Source: Clostridium cavendishii DSM 21758 (GTDB taxonomy: Bacteria > Bacillota > Clostridia > Clostridiales > Clostridiaceae). From it: 64,000 bases of DNA. Numbering within the stretch: position 1 is the stretch's first letter; each line of letters opens with the position of its first letter. This document shows positions 45,660 through 54,503 of this stretch, piece by piece. A program made the translations under genes and the position numbers. The stretch is taken from NCBI RefSeq assembly GCF_900141845.1, contig NZ_FQZB01000003.1, positions 186,001 to 250,000 of the forward strand, given 5' to 3'. The notes under the pieces are model-generated. The model searched no databases and was not told where the DNA came from. It saw only the letters and a list, made by a program, of their open reading frames with translations.

Positions 45660-46640
45660 TTATGTAAATATAGTGAAATATTTCTCCATAGCTTTTATCC
45701 CTAATGCATTAAGTATTTGCTGAGCATAAAATTTTCCAGGTCTTGTAGCAATCAAAACATAATCATAATCATAACTTTCAATTTCATTCCAACTTATTAT
45801 TCTAACACCATTAACTTCACCTTTTTTATATGAATCAATGTATCCAAGAATATTTATATTTTCATAACTTGAAGTTAAATAGTTAGCTACTAATTGACCT
45901 CCCCCTCCAGCTCCCCAAATAAATACTTTTTTATTAATTAAATTATATTTATTATATATATAATCTACTCTTAACTTCATCGTTTCTATTGCATTTAAGT
46001 TAGTTTCCTTATTTGATTTTGAATCTATATGTTTTCTAACTTTTATTAAAGTTTCATCCAATATTCCTATTTTTATATTGTTTTTCAAAAATTTTATCTG
46101 TAATGCTAAATCTTCTGCAAAGTTATTTTCCAAATCATAATTTAATAACTTATTAAGCACTTCTTTTCTTATAAAAAAACTAGGATGACAAATTGAATAG
46201 CCCTTCCCAATAATAAATTCTTCTGCATCGAAATTATTTAATTCTATTCTATTTTCAACATCAAATACATCATTATCGAAAAACACTTCATAATCACAGC
46301 CTAAAAAATCTACATTATTATTTTTTTCCATATACGAATATTGTTTTTCTAATCTATCTAATGTACATAAATCATCTGCATCCATTCTTGCAATATATTT
46401 TCTATTAGAGATTTTAATTCCTTCATTTAAGCTTCTAACCAACCCTCTATTCTCTCTAGATATACAAACTATTCTATTATCTTTTTCTGCATAATATTTT
46501 ATAATATCTAAAGTGTTATCTGTAGATCCATCGTCAATTATAATAAATTCGAAATCTTTAAACGTTTGATTTAAAATACATTCTATACTTTGTGATACAT
46601 AATCTTCACAATTGTACACTGGCATAATTACGCTTATCAT
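45660..46640 (-). CDS. GT2 glycosyltransferase with C-terminal Rossmann-like module
   Basis: Residues 1 to about 225 are a GT2 transferase (ISVIMPVYNCEDYVSQSIEC, FIIIDDGSTDNTLDI, NRGLVRSLNEGIKISNRKYI, ARMDADD with the metal-binding DxD). Residues about 235-326 form the small Rossmann-like module (KKVFIWGAGGGGQLVANYL, NILGYIDSYKKGEVNGVRII, YDYDYVLIATRPGKFY). The arrangement mirrors the GT32 protein at 42850. Its start overlaps the upstream gene by four bases (46637-46640), so the two are translationally coupled. Confidence 0.8.
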   Translation of the reverse strand: MISVIMPVYNCEDYVSQSIECILNQTFKDFEFIIIDDGSTDNTLDIIKYYAEKDNRIVCISRENRGLVRSLNEGIKISNRKYIARMDADDLCTLDRLEKQYSYMEKNNNVDFLGCDYEVFFDNDVFDVENRIELNNFDAEEFIIGKGYSICHPSFFIRKEVLNKLLNYDLENNFAEDLALQIKFLKNNIKIGILDETLIKVRKHIDSKSNKETNLNAIETMKLRVDYIYNKYNLINKKVFIWGAGGGGQLVANYLTSSYENINILGYIDSYKKGEVNGVRIISWNEIESYDYDYVLIATRPGKFYAQQILNALGIKAMEKYFTIFT

Positions 46641-47761
46641 AACTCCTCCAAATTATTTTTTAATTTTCTATTTAATTTTTTTGTGAATTTTTTTGATCCA
46701 TTGTAGTTAAGATGTGTATAATCTTTAAAATCCGCATATTTAAAATCTTCATCTTCAAAAAAATCATATAAATCAAATTTATATTTTTCTTTCAAATCAC
46801 CCATATATTCATGAAATTTATTTTTACTTTCTAAAAAAATATCGTTATTATATCTAAGAAGTGATGGAGTAACAACAAAATAAACATTCACTCCTTGTTT
46901 ATTTAAAAAGCCTAATAGCCCTTCTAAAATACCTTTATTTTCTTCAATCGTATCTTTATACTGTCTTACAAAATATAATTTATAATTTTTTATAATATCA
47001 TCACCAAAATTCTCCACTTCTTGTATTGATTCTTTAGCCATTATTTCATCATAAATTCTAAATTCCCTTTCAAAATTACCACTACAATAAAATTCATTAA
47101 ACCTATCATTATATACTTTTTCATTTATTATGTTTTCATATATTAAAAATTCATTTAAATTAAAATCAACTTTATCATAGCTATGCAAGTCATTAAATAT
47201 GTAATAATAGTTTGTATAACATAAATCCATATTTTTTGTTCTAGATAAATCATAATTTAATATATAATATGGCAATTCAAATATAACTTTTCTAATTTTT
47301 TTCTTTTCAATCAAATATCTTAATGTTTTATCATCATAATAAATATCTTGTGAAGATAATGCCAAATTAAACAATTTAAAAGATAAAAATTCAGGATTTA
47401 TTCCACACTCGCCATAAGACATCCCTATAGCTACAGCATCAACTTCTTCTTTTAAATTAAGATAATTAATTAATTTGAAATTTCTATTATGAATCTTAAA
47501 AAAATTTATTACCTTTGAAGCATCAATTCCCAATTTCATAATCTCTTCAATTATTTCTACATGATATTGAGACGCTATTAAAATATAATCAAATTTTATT
47601 TTACTTAATTCTTTTTTATCTATATATCTATGAACATTTTCCCTATCTTTATTATTATTAGAAGTGAATCCCAAAAAAGACACCTTATTTTCTTCCAAAC
47701 TTTTAAATGCCAACTTAGCTAAATTACCACAACCCCATATAATCACTTTAACTTTATCCAA
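46637..47761 (-). CDS. Rossmann-like module plus SGNH-like domain, second copy
   Basis: A 374-residue protein built like the one at 40605. The N-terminal Rossmann-like module (VKVIIWGCGNLAKLAFKSL, FLGFTSNNNKDRENV, FDYILIASQYHVEIIEEIMK) spans about residues 3-95. The remainder has SGNH-like landmarks: VDAVAIGMSYGECG and, near the C-terminus, FKDYTHLNYNGSKKFTKKL (Asp-x2-His). No export signal is seen. The two copies are clearly diverged, so they may act on different acyl groups or acceptors. It lies five bases after the TagF-like gene stop. Confidence 0.65.
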   Translation of the reverse strand: MDKVKVIIWGCGNLAKLAFKSLEENKVSFLGFTSNNNKDRENVHRYIDKKELSKIKFDYILIASQYHVEIIEEIMKLGIDASKVINFFKIHNRNFKLINYLNLKEEVDAVAIGMSYGECGINPEFLSFKLFNLALSSQDIYYDDKTLRYLIEKKKIRKVIFELPYYILNYDLSRTKNMDLCYTNYYYIFNDLHSYDKVDFNLNEFLIYENIINEKVYNDRFNEFYCSGNFEREFRIYDEIMAKESIQEVENFGDDIIKNYKLYFVRQYKDTIEENKGILEGLLGFLNKQGVNVYFVVTPSLLRYNNDIFLESKNKFHEYMGDLKEKYKFDLYDFFEDEDFKYADFKDYTHLNYNGSKKFTKKLNRKLKNNLEEL

Positions 47762-47766
47762 TATCT

Positions 47767-49185
47767 TTACCTCATATTATTTCTTTCTAACAACTGACCT
47801 ACTTTACTCCATACTCTTTCACATGCTTTATCATCATTATAAGTATGTATTATACTGCATATTTCTGATCTTTTTTCTTTATATTCATCATTGTCTAAAA
47901 TTTTTAATATACTGTTTATTAACTCCTTTTCTGTATAAACCTTCGGTCCAGGAGTCCAAAACTCATAAGGCTCAAAGTTAAACCCTCTATTTTCCTTATA
48001 GTAATCTATATCTGTTGGTATAAACATAATTGGCATATCAATAAGTAAAACATCAAAATACACCGATGAATAATCCGTTATAAGCAAATCTACATTTGCC
48101 AATATCTCATAAAGATCTATTTCATTTTTTTCTAGCATTTCCTCTTCAATTAACAAAATAACATCTGAATAAGCCCTAAAACTTTCTTTATCCAACTTAT
48201 TCTTCTCTATAGGATGAAGTTTACACAAGAACATTAAATTATTTTTTCTTAAAAATGTTACAAATAACTCTAAATTAAAATCCTCAAAGCCAAAAATATT
48301 ACTCCATTTTCTATCGCCTTCTAAATTGTCATTATTTGAATGCTTATTTTTTCTGTACGTAGGAAGATAAAATATAACCTTTTTATTTGAAATTTCTTTT
48401 CCAAAAAGTTTAACCATAAGTTCTTCATTTTTATTAAATAACAAATCATTTCTTGGCATACCACATATTTCATATTTATAATATTCATTTGGATAAGCAG
48501 CATTAAATATATTGCTATAAAGTTCAGAATATGAAATAATAACATCCACATTAGATTTAAAGTTTTCGTGTTTTATATAATCAAATTGGTCTGTTCTTAT
48601 GCCTATTTTTTTAAGAGGAAATCCATGCCAAAGTTCTACATTTATAACTCTAGGATTTTTTATTCTACTTAAATGCGTACAACAAACCAAATCATAGTCC
48701 ATATCAACTTCAATCTCTTCTCCTGTTACTAAATCAACCTCATATTTCTCTTTAATATAATTTGGAATTTTTTTATATAAAGCGAAAGAACTACTTCCTG
48801 AATTATTTTCCTTGCAAAGTGCAATTCTAGGAATTTTTCGTTGTTTTGTTATAGTTATATTATTCATAAACTCTTTATATTTAATATTTAATTTTTGTGT
48901 AAACCCTCCATGTAATATAGGAATTATTCTATCATGGCTAATATCCATATTCCTCAATTGACTATATATCTCATAAGAAAATTGGCTTGCTATTAATATG
49001 TAATCAAAATTCAATTTTTTAATTTCTAAAGGGCTATATACATTATAATTATTAATTTTTTTATTCTGTTTTTTTGAATCATTATCTACTAACCCCAATA
49101 TCTCTACTTTATTAAAATCTAAACTTTGCATTATTTCTTTAAAAGCTTTTCCTGTTCCAAAAATCATTATCTTATATTTTTTCAT
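47767..49185 (-). CDS. TagF/TagB-like CDP-glycerol-type phosphotransferase with N-terminal Rossmann-like module
   Basis: Residues 1 to about 105 are the Rossmann-like module (YKIMIFGTGKAFKEIMQSL, ILGLVDNDSKKQNKKI, FDYILIASQFSYEIYSQL). Residues about 125-472 form a CDP-glycerol glycerophosphotransferase-family domain: ELWHGFPLKKIGIRTDQFD (active-site WHG), KKVIFYLPTYRKNK, FLCKLHPIEKN, DLLITDYSSVYFDVLLIDMP. The family transfers phospho-polyols from CDP donors, as TagB/TagF do in wall teichoic acid. In this island the donor may be made by the nucleotidyltransferase fusion at 51648. It has a good Shine-Dalgarno (AAGGAGGTGC). Confidence 0.82.
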   Translation of the reverse strand: MKKYKIMIFGTGKAFKEIMQSLDFNKVEILGLVDNDSKKQNKKINNYNVYSPLEIKKLNFDYILIASQFSYEIYSQLRNMDISHDRIIPILHGGFTQKLNIKYKEFMNNITITKQRKIPRIALCKENNSGSSSFALYKKIPNYIKEKYEVDLVTGEEIEVDMDYDLVCCTHLSRIKNPRVINVELWHGFPLKKIGIRTDQFDYIKHENFKSNVDVIISYSELYSNIFNAAYPNEYYKYEICGMPRNDLLFNKNEELMVKLFGKEISNKKVIFYLPTYRKNKHSNNDNLEGDRKWSNIFGFEDFNLELFVTFLRKNNLMFLCKLHPIEKNKLDKESFRAYSDVILLIEEEMLEKNEIDLYEILANVDLLITDYSSVYFDVLLIDMPIMFIPTDIDYYKENRGFNFEPYEFWTPGPKVYTEKELINSILKILDNDEYKEKRSEICSIIHTYNDDKACERVWSKVGQLLERNNMR

Positions 49186-49376
49186 AAAGCACCTCCTTAA
49201 TATGTAATTTAGTTATTATAAGATTAGCAAAATTAATATACATCTTATATTTTTTATTCTAATATAATTTTTTTAGGTATATTTCCATTATATTTCTAGT
49301 TTTAATTATTCTTCTCTATCTATCCTAGTATAGAAATATTTATTTCAATTAAGTTCTTTATCTAACTTACACATTT

Positions 49377-49720
49377 TTATAAATAATTAGTAAGCTCACT
49401 AATATTACTAACTATAATATCCGCATTAATATCTTCATTCTCATATACTTCTCTACTTGTTTCTCCTGATAAAACCAATATTGAAGTCATACCAGTTTTT
49501 TTTTGCTAACATTATATCTGTATATAATCTATCCCCAATAATAACACATTCATTATATGAAATTTTCTCCTTATCCAAAATACTATTTATAATTTCTTTA
49601 TTTGGTTTTCCAAAAATTTTATTTGGTCTCTTTTGAGTAGTTATCTCTATTAATTTAATAAAAGAACCTATATCTGGAATGTCATGCTTTTCTGTAGGGC
49701 ATACTAAATCAGAATGATAT
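49377..49720 (-). pseudogene. Frameshifted remnant of a NagD-type HAD phosphatase
   Basis: The C-terminal part of a HAD-IIA (NagD) phosphatase is readable on the minus strand: DLVCPTEKHDIPDIGSFIKL, RPNKIFGKPNKEIINSIL and CVIIGDRLYTDIMLAKK, then a frameshift, then TGMTSILVLSGETSREVYE to a stop at 49377. The shift sits in a run of nine A (plus 49496-49504); removing one base restores the frame. The N-terminal half is missing and is replaced by a cytidylyltransferase fragment joined in frame near 49720. Confidence 0.8.
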
Positions 49721-49906
49721 TCTATTAGTGGAGTATCAATATCCTTAGCTGAGGTGGCTAGTATAATTTCATCAATATATCCTACTCTTTTTAAGACTTG
49801 TTATCTTATAATAAATAATAAAATTTTCCCTCATTTCTTTTAAAACCTTATCTGAAAGTCTACTTGATTCCATTCTAACTTATACTATACATAATACATT
49901 TTGCAT
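49720..49906 (-). pseudogene. N-terminal remnant of an SpsF-type cytidylyltransferase
   Basis: From ATG 49906 the minus strand reads MQNVLCIV, stop, VRMESSRLSDKVLKEM, and after frame disruption ITSLKKSR, EIILATSAKDIDTPLIEY. This matches the start of the intact protein at 53653 (ILCIVQARMGSTRLPGKVLKE, TSLKKSR, VVLATSNKKIDTPLAEY) with several stops and shifts. It is a dead partial copy fused to the HAD remnant. Confidence 0.8.
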
Positions 49907-50044
49907 ATTTATTTCATTTTCCTATAAACTCATATGTGAAACAAAAACAATTATATATATAACTATTTACTTACTATATGCGAATTTCACAATATAATTT
50001 TCTTTTAAAAAAGCATTTTAAATTTATAGCAAGTAACTAATGTA

Positions 50045-50165
50045 TGTATGTTTTTTTAACTTTCTTGCCTCCCACAAAATTCTTATTAGAATTATGACCT
50101 ATGTAAATAAATTATTCATTCTTAAACTTAAAATAATTTATACTCTCTAAATATGACTTATGGTT
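50045..50165 (-). pseudogene. Decayed fragment of the HAD hydrolase gene
   Basis: About 120 bases align by eye with the part of the HAD gene around 54625-54740 (shared stretches such as CTTTCTTGCC, AAAATAATTTATA and CTCTAAATA on the plus strand) with scattered differences and no open frame. Together with the SpsF remnant it keeps the same order and a similar spacer as the intact spsF-HAD pair, indicating an old duplication of that segment. Confidence 0.65.
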
Positions 50166-50494
50166 GCTTTAAATAATTTAAAGTATATGACAGACTTTAA
50201 ATTTGATTCTACACCTACTTCAAACATTACATCATTTACATTAACAAATGTTACTTTTATATCTTGTACTCCTAATATATTGTCAATAAAATTAAAGTCT
50301 AAGGGCATTCGATTCCAATTTATTTTGATTTTTCTGCAACATACTCATAAATGAATTATAAGTTGCTTTTTAATTTCTCACTATCATATTGGTAATACAA
50401 TTATTTAAATTCTTAATTATTCACAAAACTCGTGAATGAACCTTAACTTGGTGAATAATTGATAATTAAACATTTTTGCTATAAATAGTTCAAA

Positions 50495-51541
50495 TTATTT
50501 ATATTGCTTAAATACTAAAAATGATGGAAATTTTGGATAAAACCATGTTGATTTAGGTGGCATTATACAATTATTATTTATACAATCAATAAATTCTTCT
50601 ATTTCTAAAGCGAATGTTTCAATTAATACATCCTGTTTATTTGCTTTCGTTCTATATTTTTCAAATTCTAAATCTGACAAATATTCAAGTTTTCCTGAAT
50701 CAAAAATTCTAAATGCTTGTGAGATAATTTGAGTATTTAACATATATATATCATTATTGCTGAATGCATCACAGTCTAACTCTATAAGATTTACTACAAA
50801 GCTTTCCTCATTATATGTCATTCTTATTTTTCCCTTAGAAAGCTTAGTTTTCGATTCTTCAATATTAAATTTTTTACAAATAAAATCTTTAGCTTTTTTA
50901 AATGCTTGAGCATCTATATCGGGTATAACCCGGTGAATAGGTAATATATCCAAACTTTCAAAATCGATTAAACATGCTAAAACTGAATTTTTAAATTTAG
51001 AGATAGCTGTTGTATATAACCTATGATGTCCATCTGCAACATATAAACAATTAACATCTAAAAACTCTTTTAATATACTATTTGCTTCTGTATCCTTAAA
51101 TACATAAATATTTATTCCTTTTAAATTAAAACATCTATCATATTTTTTTTGTTCTATATATGATAAATAATTAATTTTTTTCTTATGTGCTAACAATACT
51201 GGTGCTGCTTCACAATTATATTCATTTAAATTGCTTATCATTCCCTGTACTGTATCTGGCAAAACCAATTCATGGTATTTGATTCTACATTCGTTATATT
51301 CATTAATAGGAATATCACATATTAATCCATATCTATCTTTATATTTAAATAAATAAATAACATAATTAAAATCAATAAGTTCTTGACTATTTAGTATTTC
51401 TTTTTCTCTATTTGTTAAAAACAATGTTCTTTCATCAAAGCATACTTTATTCTCTTTTACATTTGCTAAGTTAATAAATTCTGAATCATATATTTTACCA
51501 CTAACATTTATATACGATTGTTTTATTTTATCTAATATCAT
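50495..51541 (-). CDS. DUF1015 family protein
   Basis: A 348-residue soluble protein of the DUF1015 family. The hallmarks are YVADGHHRLYTTAI (ADGHHR at 169-174) and the C-terminal MPPKSTWFYPKFP. The DGHHR motif recalls ParB/SerK-type proteins, among which free-serine kinases are known, and DUF1015 genes often lie near serine biosynthesis genes; a kinase role on a free amino acid is therefore conceivable but unproven. Here it lies next to the nucleotidyltransferase-aminotransferase fusion. A Met at 51541 opens the frame. No cassette A equivalent exists. Confidence 0.8.
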   Translation of the reverse strand: MILDKIKQSYINVSGKIYDSEFINLANVKENKVCFDERTLFLTNREKEILNSQELIDFNYVIYLFKYKDRYGLICDIPINEYNECRIKYHELVLPDTVQGMISNLNEYNCEAAPVLLAHKKKINYLSYIEQKKYDRCFNLKGINIYVFKDTEANSILKEFLDVNCLYVADGHHRLYTTAISKFKNSVLACLIDFESLDILPIHRVIPDIDAQAFKKAKDFICKKFNIEESKTKLSKGKIRMTYNEESFVVNLIELDCDAFSNNDIYMLNTQIISQAFRIFDSGKLEYLSDLEFEKYRTKANKQDVLIETFALEIEEFIDCINNNCIMPPKSTWFYPKFPSFLVFKQYK

Positions 51542-51647
51542 CTTATTATTTACCTTTTAATGTAATATTGTACAAATCAATTCAACTAACGGTTGTCCAC
51601 TTTCATTTATAAAATAAAAGTTATCTAATTTAAGTATTTATCTAAGC

Positions 51648-53462
51648 CTATTTTAAAATACAATTAAATGCATTAATTAACTTATCATTTTCTTCCGGTC
51701 TTTTAATTGCAATTCTAATATATTCGCCATTAAATCCTTTTTTATTAGACAAATCTTTTATAAATATATTATAATCATTTAGTAATATAATTGTTAGCTC
51801 TCTAGCAGTAACATTTCCCATAATTTCACACAATACATAGTTTGCTTGTGTTGGAACAACCCTTAAATTTTTAATTTTTGATAATTTTTCTACATATTCC
51901 TTTCTAGTATGTTTAAATTTATTAATAGCATTTTCATAATCATTTTTATATTTTTCAAAAATCTGCATATAAAACTCTCCAAATGAATTTATATTCCATA
52001 TAGAAACATCCTTTTTAATTAATTCAATAACCTTTAAATTATTAGTTACTAATATACCTAAACGAAGTCCTGGTACACCAAATGATTTTGAAATACTTTT
52101 TACTATTACTAATTGAGAATATTGTTCTATTATTTCTTTACTTATTATTGAATGGTCTTCTTCTTTATCTACAAAATCAACAAATGATTCATCAACAATA
52201 AAAGTAATATCTTTATTTTCTGCCCATTTTGCAATTTTAAGTACTTGCTTCTTTTCTATATAATTTCCAGATGGATTATCAGGATTTATAAGAAGCAAAT
52301 TAGATATATCCTTATCATCATAGAATTTTATTAATTCATCTGCTGTATAAGCATACTCATCGTTATTAGGGTAATATACCACTACATCTTCTGAATTTTT
52401 TCTATTAGGATATTCTTCAAAAGTCGGTTTAATTATTCCTATTTTACCTTTAAGGATTTCCATTATAGACTTAATGAGTTCTGCTGCACCATTGCCTACA
52501 ACTATTTGGTTCTCATTTACTCCAAAATATTTAGAAGCTAGTAAGCTATTAACTTTGATACCTGATGGATATTCGCAAATTAATTTATCCAAATTAGCCC
52601 TTATTTCATTTAATAATCTTGGTGTTGGGTAAAATGGATTCACTAAATAGCAAAAATCTATTAGCTGTGGATATCTCCAATATCCACCATATCTACTTTG
52701 AATTTTTCTTAATCTCTCTTCTTTAGAGTTTATGAAAATCGATTCTGCAATATCCAAATCTTGTATATCATCTATTTCATACCATTGTTCATTTTCTAAA
52801 ATTGTAGCTTTTATTTCTGGTTTTTCTAATAAAGTTATTACTTTCAAAACTTGCTCATAATACTCGTTATTTCCCAATGCCTTACTATATGCTTCCAAAA
52901 AAGGCATGTAATGACTATTAGAAAATTCTTTACTAAATTTATATATATTAACTGTTTTATAATAATCCTCTACATCTGAAAAATTAAATTCTTTTTTACT
53001 TAAAAAGCTTTTAATATTGTTATCTTCATCTATTGTTACAACTGTTCCATCCATCCAACTTTGATATTTTGCTACTAATGCTAAGCTAGGATATGGATCT
53101 TTAATTATTTTTTCTAATACTGAATCTTCAAATATTAAATCTGACTCAAGTAATAGTGTATCTTCTTTTTGTAAGTAATTTCTTGCTAAATACAATGAGT
53201 ATATATTATTAGTTTTATAATATATTTCATTGTTTACATAATTTATAGGTGTCTTTACCTGTAATGTTTCTATATATTCTTTCAATTCTTTTCCTTTATA
53301 TCCGATTACTAATGTAATGTTGGACAAATCTAATTTATCTAATTGAAAAAGCATTCTTTCAATCATAGTTAATCCATTAACTTTAACCATGCACTTAGTA
53401 TTGTTGTTTGTTAATTCTTTAAGTCTCTTTCCCATTCCAGCTGCCAATATTATTGCTTGCAT
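51648..53462 (-). CDS. Nucleotidyltransferase-aminotransferase (HisC/CobD-like) fusion
   Basis: A 604-residue fusion. Residues 1 to about 245 are a LicC-like nucleotidyltransferase (ILAAGMGKRLKELT with intact GxGxR, NNIYSLYLARNYL, LLLESDLIFEDS). Residues about 255-604 are a class I/II PLP enzyme of the HisC/CobD type (GNGAAELIKSIM, INPDNPSGNY at 392-401, FIVDESFVDF, SISKSFGVPGLRLG with Schiff-base Lys at 459). CobD relatives decarboxylate phosphothreonine or phosphoserine. A similar fusion is encoded, to my memory, in the Clostridioides difficile type A flagellin-modification locus. It would make a CDP-activated amino-alcohol or amino acid. AGGAGAAG precedes ATG 53462. Confidence 0.83.
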   Translation of the reverse strand: MQAIILAAGMGKRLKELTNNNTKCMVKVNGLTMIERMLFQLDKLDLSNITLVIGYKGKELKEYIETLQVKTPINYVNNEIYYKTNNIYSLYLARNYLQKEDTLLLESDLIFEDSVLEKIIKDPYPSLALVAKYQSWMDGTVVTIDEDNNIKSFLSKKEFNFSDVEDYYKTVNIYKFSKEFSNSHYMPFLEAYSKALGNNEYYEQVLKVITLLEKPEIKATILENEQWYEIDDIQDLDIAESIFINSKEERLRKIQSRYGGYWRYPQLIDFCYLVNPFYPTPRLLNEIRANLDKLICEYPSGIKVNSLLASKYFGVNENQIVVGNGAAELIKSIMEILKGKIGIIKPTFEEYPNRKNSEDVVVYYPNNDEYAYTADELIKFYDDKDISNLLLINPDNPSGNYIEKKQVLKIAKWAENKDITFIVDESFVDFVDKEEDHSIISKEIIEQYSQLVIVKSISKSFGVPGLRLGILVTNNLKVIELIKKDVSIWNINSFGEFYMQIFEKYKNDYENAINKFKHTRKEYVEKLSKIKNLRVVPTQANYVLCEIMGNVTARELTIILLNDYNIFIKDLSNKKGFNGEYIRIAIKRPEENDKLINAFNCILK

Positions 53463-53652
53463 ATGTATCTTCTCCTAACCCGTACTTATACACTTCTTTA
53501 TTTATATCTTGTACCAAAAGTATTTATAACAAGTTCATCTAGTATTACTATAAGCCATTAATTATCAAATACATTTATGGCTATATTAAATTATAATTTA
53601 AATATATAATTATCTCATATTTCTTTTTAGTTTTACATTATATATTTTAAGT

Positions 53653-54315
53653 TTATTTTAATTTAGATTCTGCCAAAATAAAATCTTCAATAGTATCAAC
53701 ACTCATATTAATTTCCTTGTCTTTACAATACTTACTCTCACCTTCTACTACCCCAACCTTAAATTCATTTTGGTGATTATAAATATAATAAGTTACATGT
53801 TCTCTAAAAGGTTCAAATTCTTTTTTATTAATATTCTTATTACTACAAGCTATTTCATACACTTTATCTAATGCTTCTTTCGAAAACACCTCAGTATCAA
53901 ACCCTCTTGTAAAGGTATTAGGCACATCAAGCCTTACATAATCATATTCATCTTCATACATTAAGTACTTAGTTATAACATTATCTGTTATTATAGGATT
54001 TATAAGCGGACAGTCTCCAGTAACTCTTACTATGACATCTCCACCATATTTATCAGCAGCTAGTTTATATCTCTCTAAAACATTTGCTTCACTTCCTCTA
54101 AACACTTCAAAACCTAAAGTTTTTACGTATTCTGCTAGTGGAGTATCAATTTTTTTATTTGATGTAGCTAATACGACTTCATCAATATATCTACTCTTTT
54201 TGAGACTTGTTAAAGTATAGTAAATCATAGGATGTCCATTTATTTCTTTTAATACTTTACCAGGAAGTCTAGTTGACCCCATCCTAGCTTGTACTATACA
54301 CAAAATCTTTTTCAT
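53653..54315 (-). CDS. SpsF/PseF-type CMP-sugar cytidylyltransferase, cassette B
   Basis: A 220-residue CTP-dependent transferase: KKILCIVQARMGSTRLPGKV at the N-terminus, EVFRGSEANVLERYKLA and VRVTGDCPLINPIITD following, and the C-terminal NMSVDTIEDFILAE. It should activate the cassette B nonulosonic acid as a CMP-sugar. ATG 54315 is chosen because AAGGTGG is seven bases upstream; the ATG two codons earlier is too close to it. A dead partial copy lies at 49720-49906. It is in the order HAD, then this gene, reading leftward. Confidence 0.86.
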   Translation of the reverse strand: MKKILCIVQARMGSTRLPGKVLKEINGHPMIYYTLTSLKKSRYIDEVVLATSNKKIDTPLAEYVKTLGFEVFRGSEANVLERYKLAADKYGGDVIVRVTGDCPLINPIITDNVITKYLMYEDEYDYVRLDVPNTFTRGFDTEVFSKEALDKVYEIACSNKNINKKEFEPFREHVTYYIYNHQNEFKVGVVEGESKYCKDKEINMSVDTIEDFILAESKLK

Positions 54316-54503
54316 GTTCATTCCACCTTTCTACAAACTCACAAGTAAAATTAAAAAACAATCTGTTAATTATCTAAAATATAAAACTAGTTAAAATTCC
54401 AAACATTTCTATATAAGAACATTTAACTATTTAAATATTTGCTCATTTTATTCGGGCTTGAACATACACCTTGCTTTTTAATATTTTTGTTTATATAAAA
54501 TAG

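Larger units (their letters stand above)
49186..50494. other. Degenerate region with gene remnants, no intact gene
   Basis: About 1.3 kb without an intact coding sequence, between the TagF-like and DUF1015 genes. It holds three remnants (separate entries), an inverted repeat with 10-base arms at 50415-50424 and 50451-50460, and an unassigned open stretch of about 57 codons on the minus strand (50160-50340) that lacks a clear start and matches nothing I recognise. No transposase or insertion-sequence end was seen. Confidence 0.7.

Noticed and set aside
50160..50340. Minus-strand open stretch of about 57 codons (contains LGVQDIKVTFVNVNDV).
   Set aside because: It has no clear start or ribosome site and no recognised family, in a region full of gene remnants, so it was not called a gene.
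50415..50460. Inverted repeat with 10-base arms, considered as an IS end or terminator.
   Set aside because: No transposase, target duplication or U-run accompanies it.
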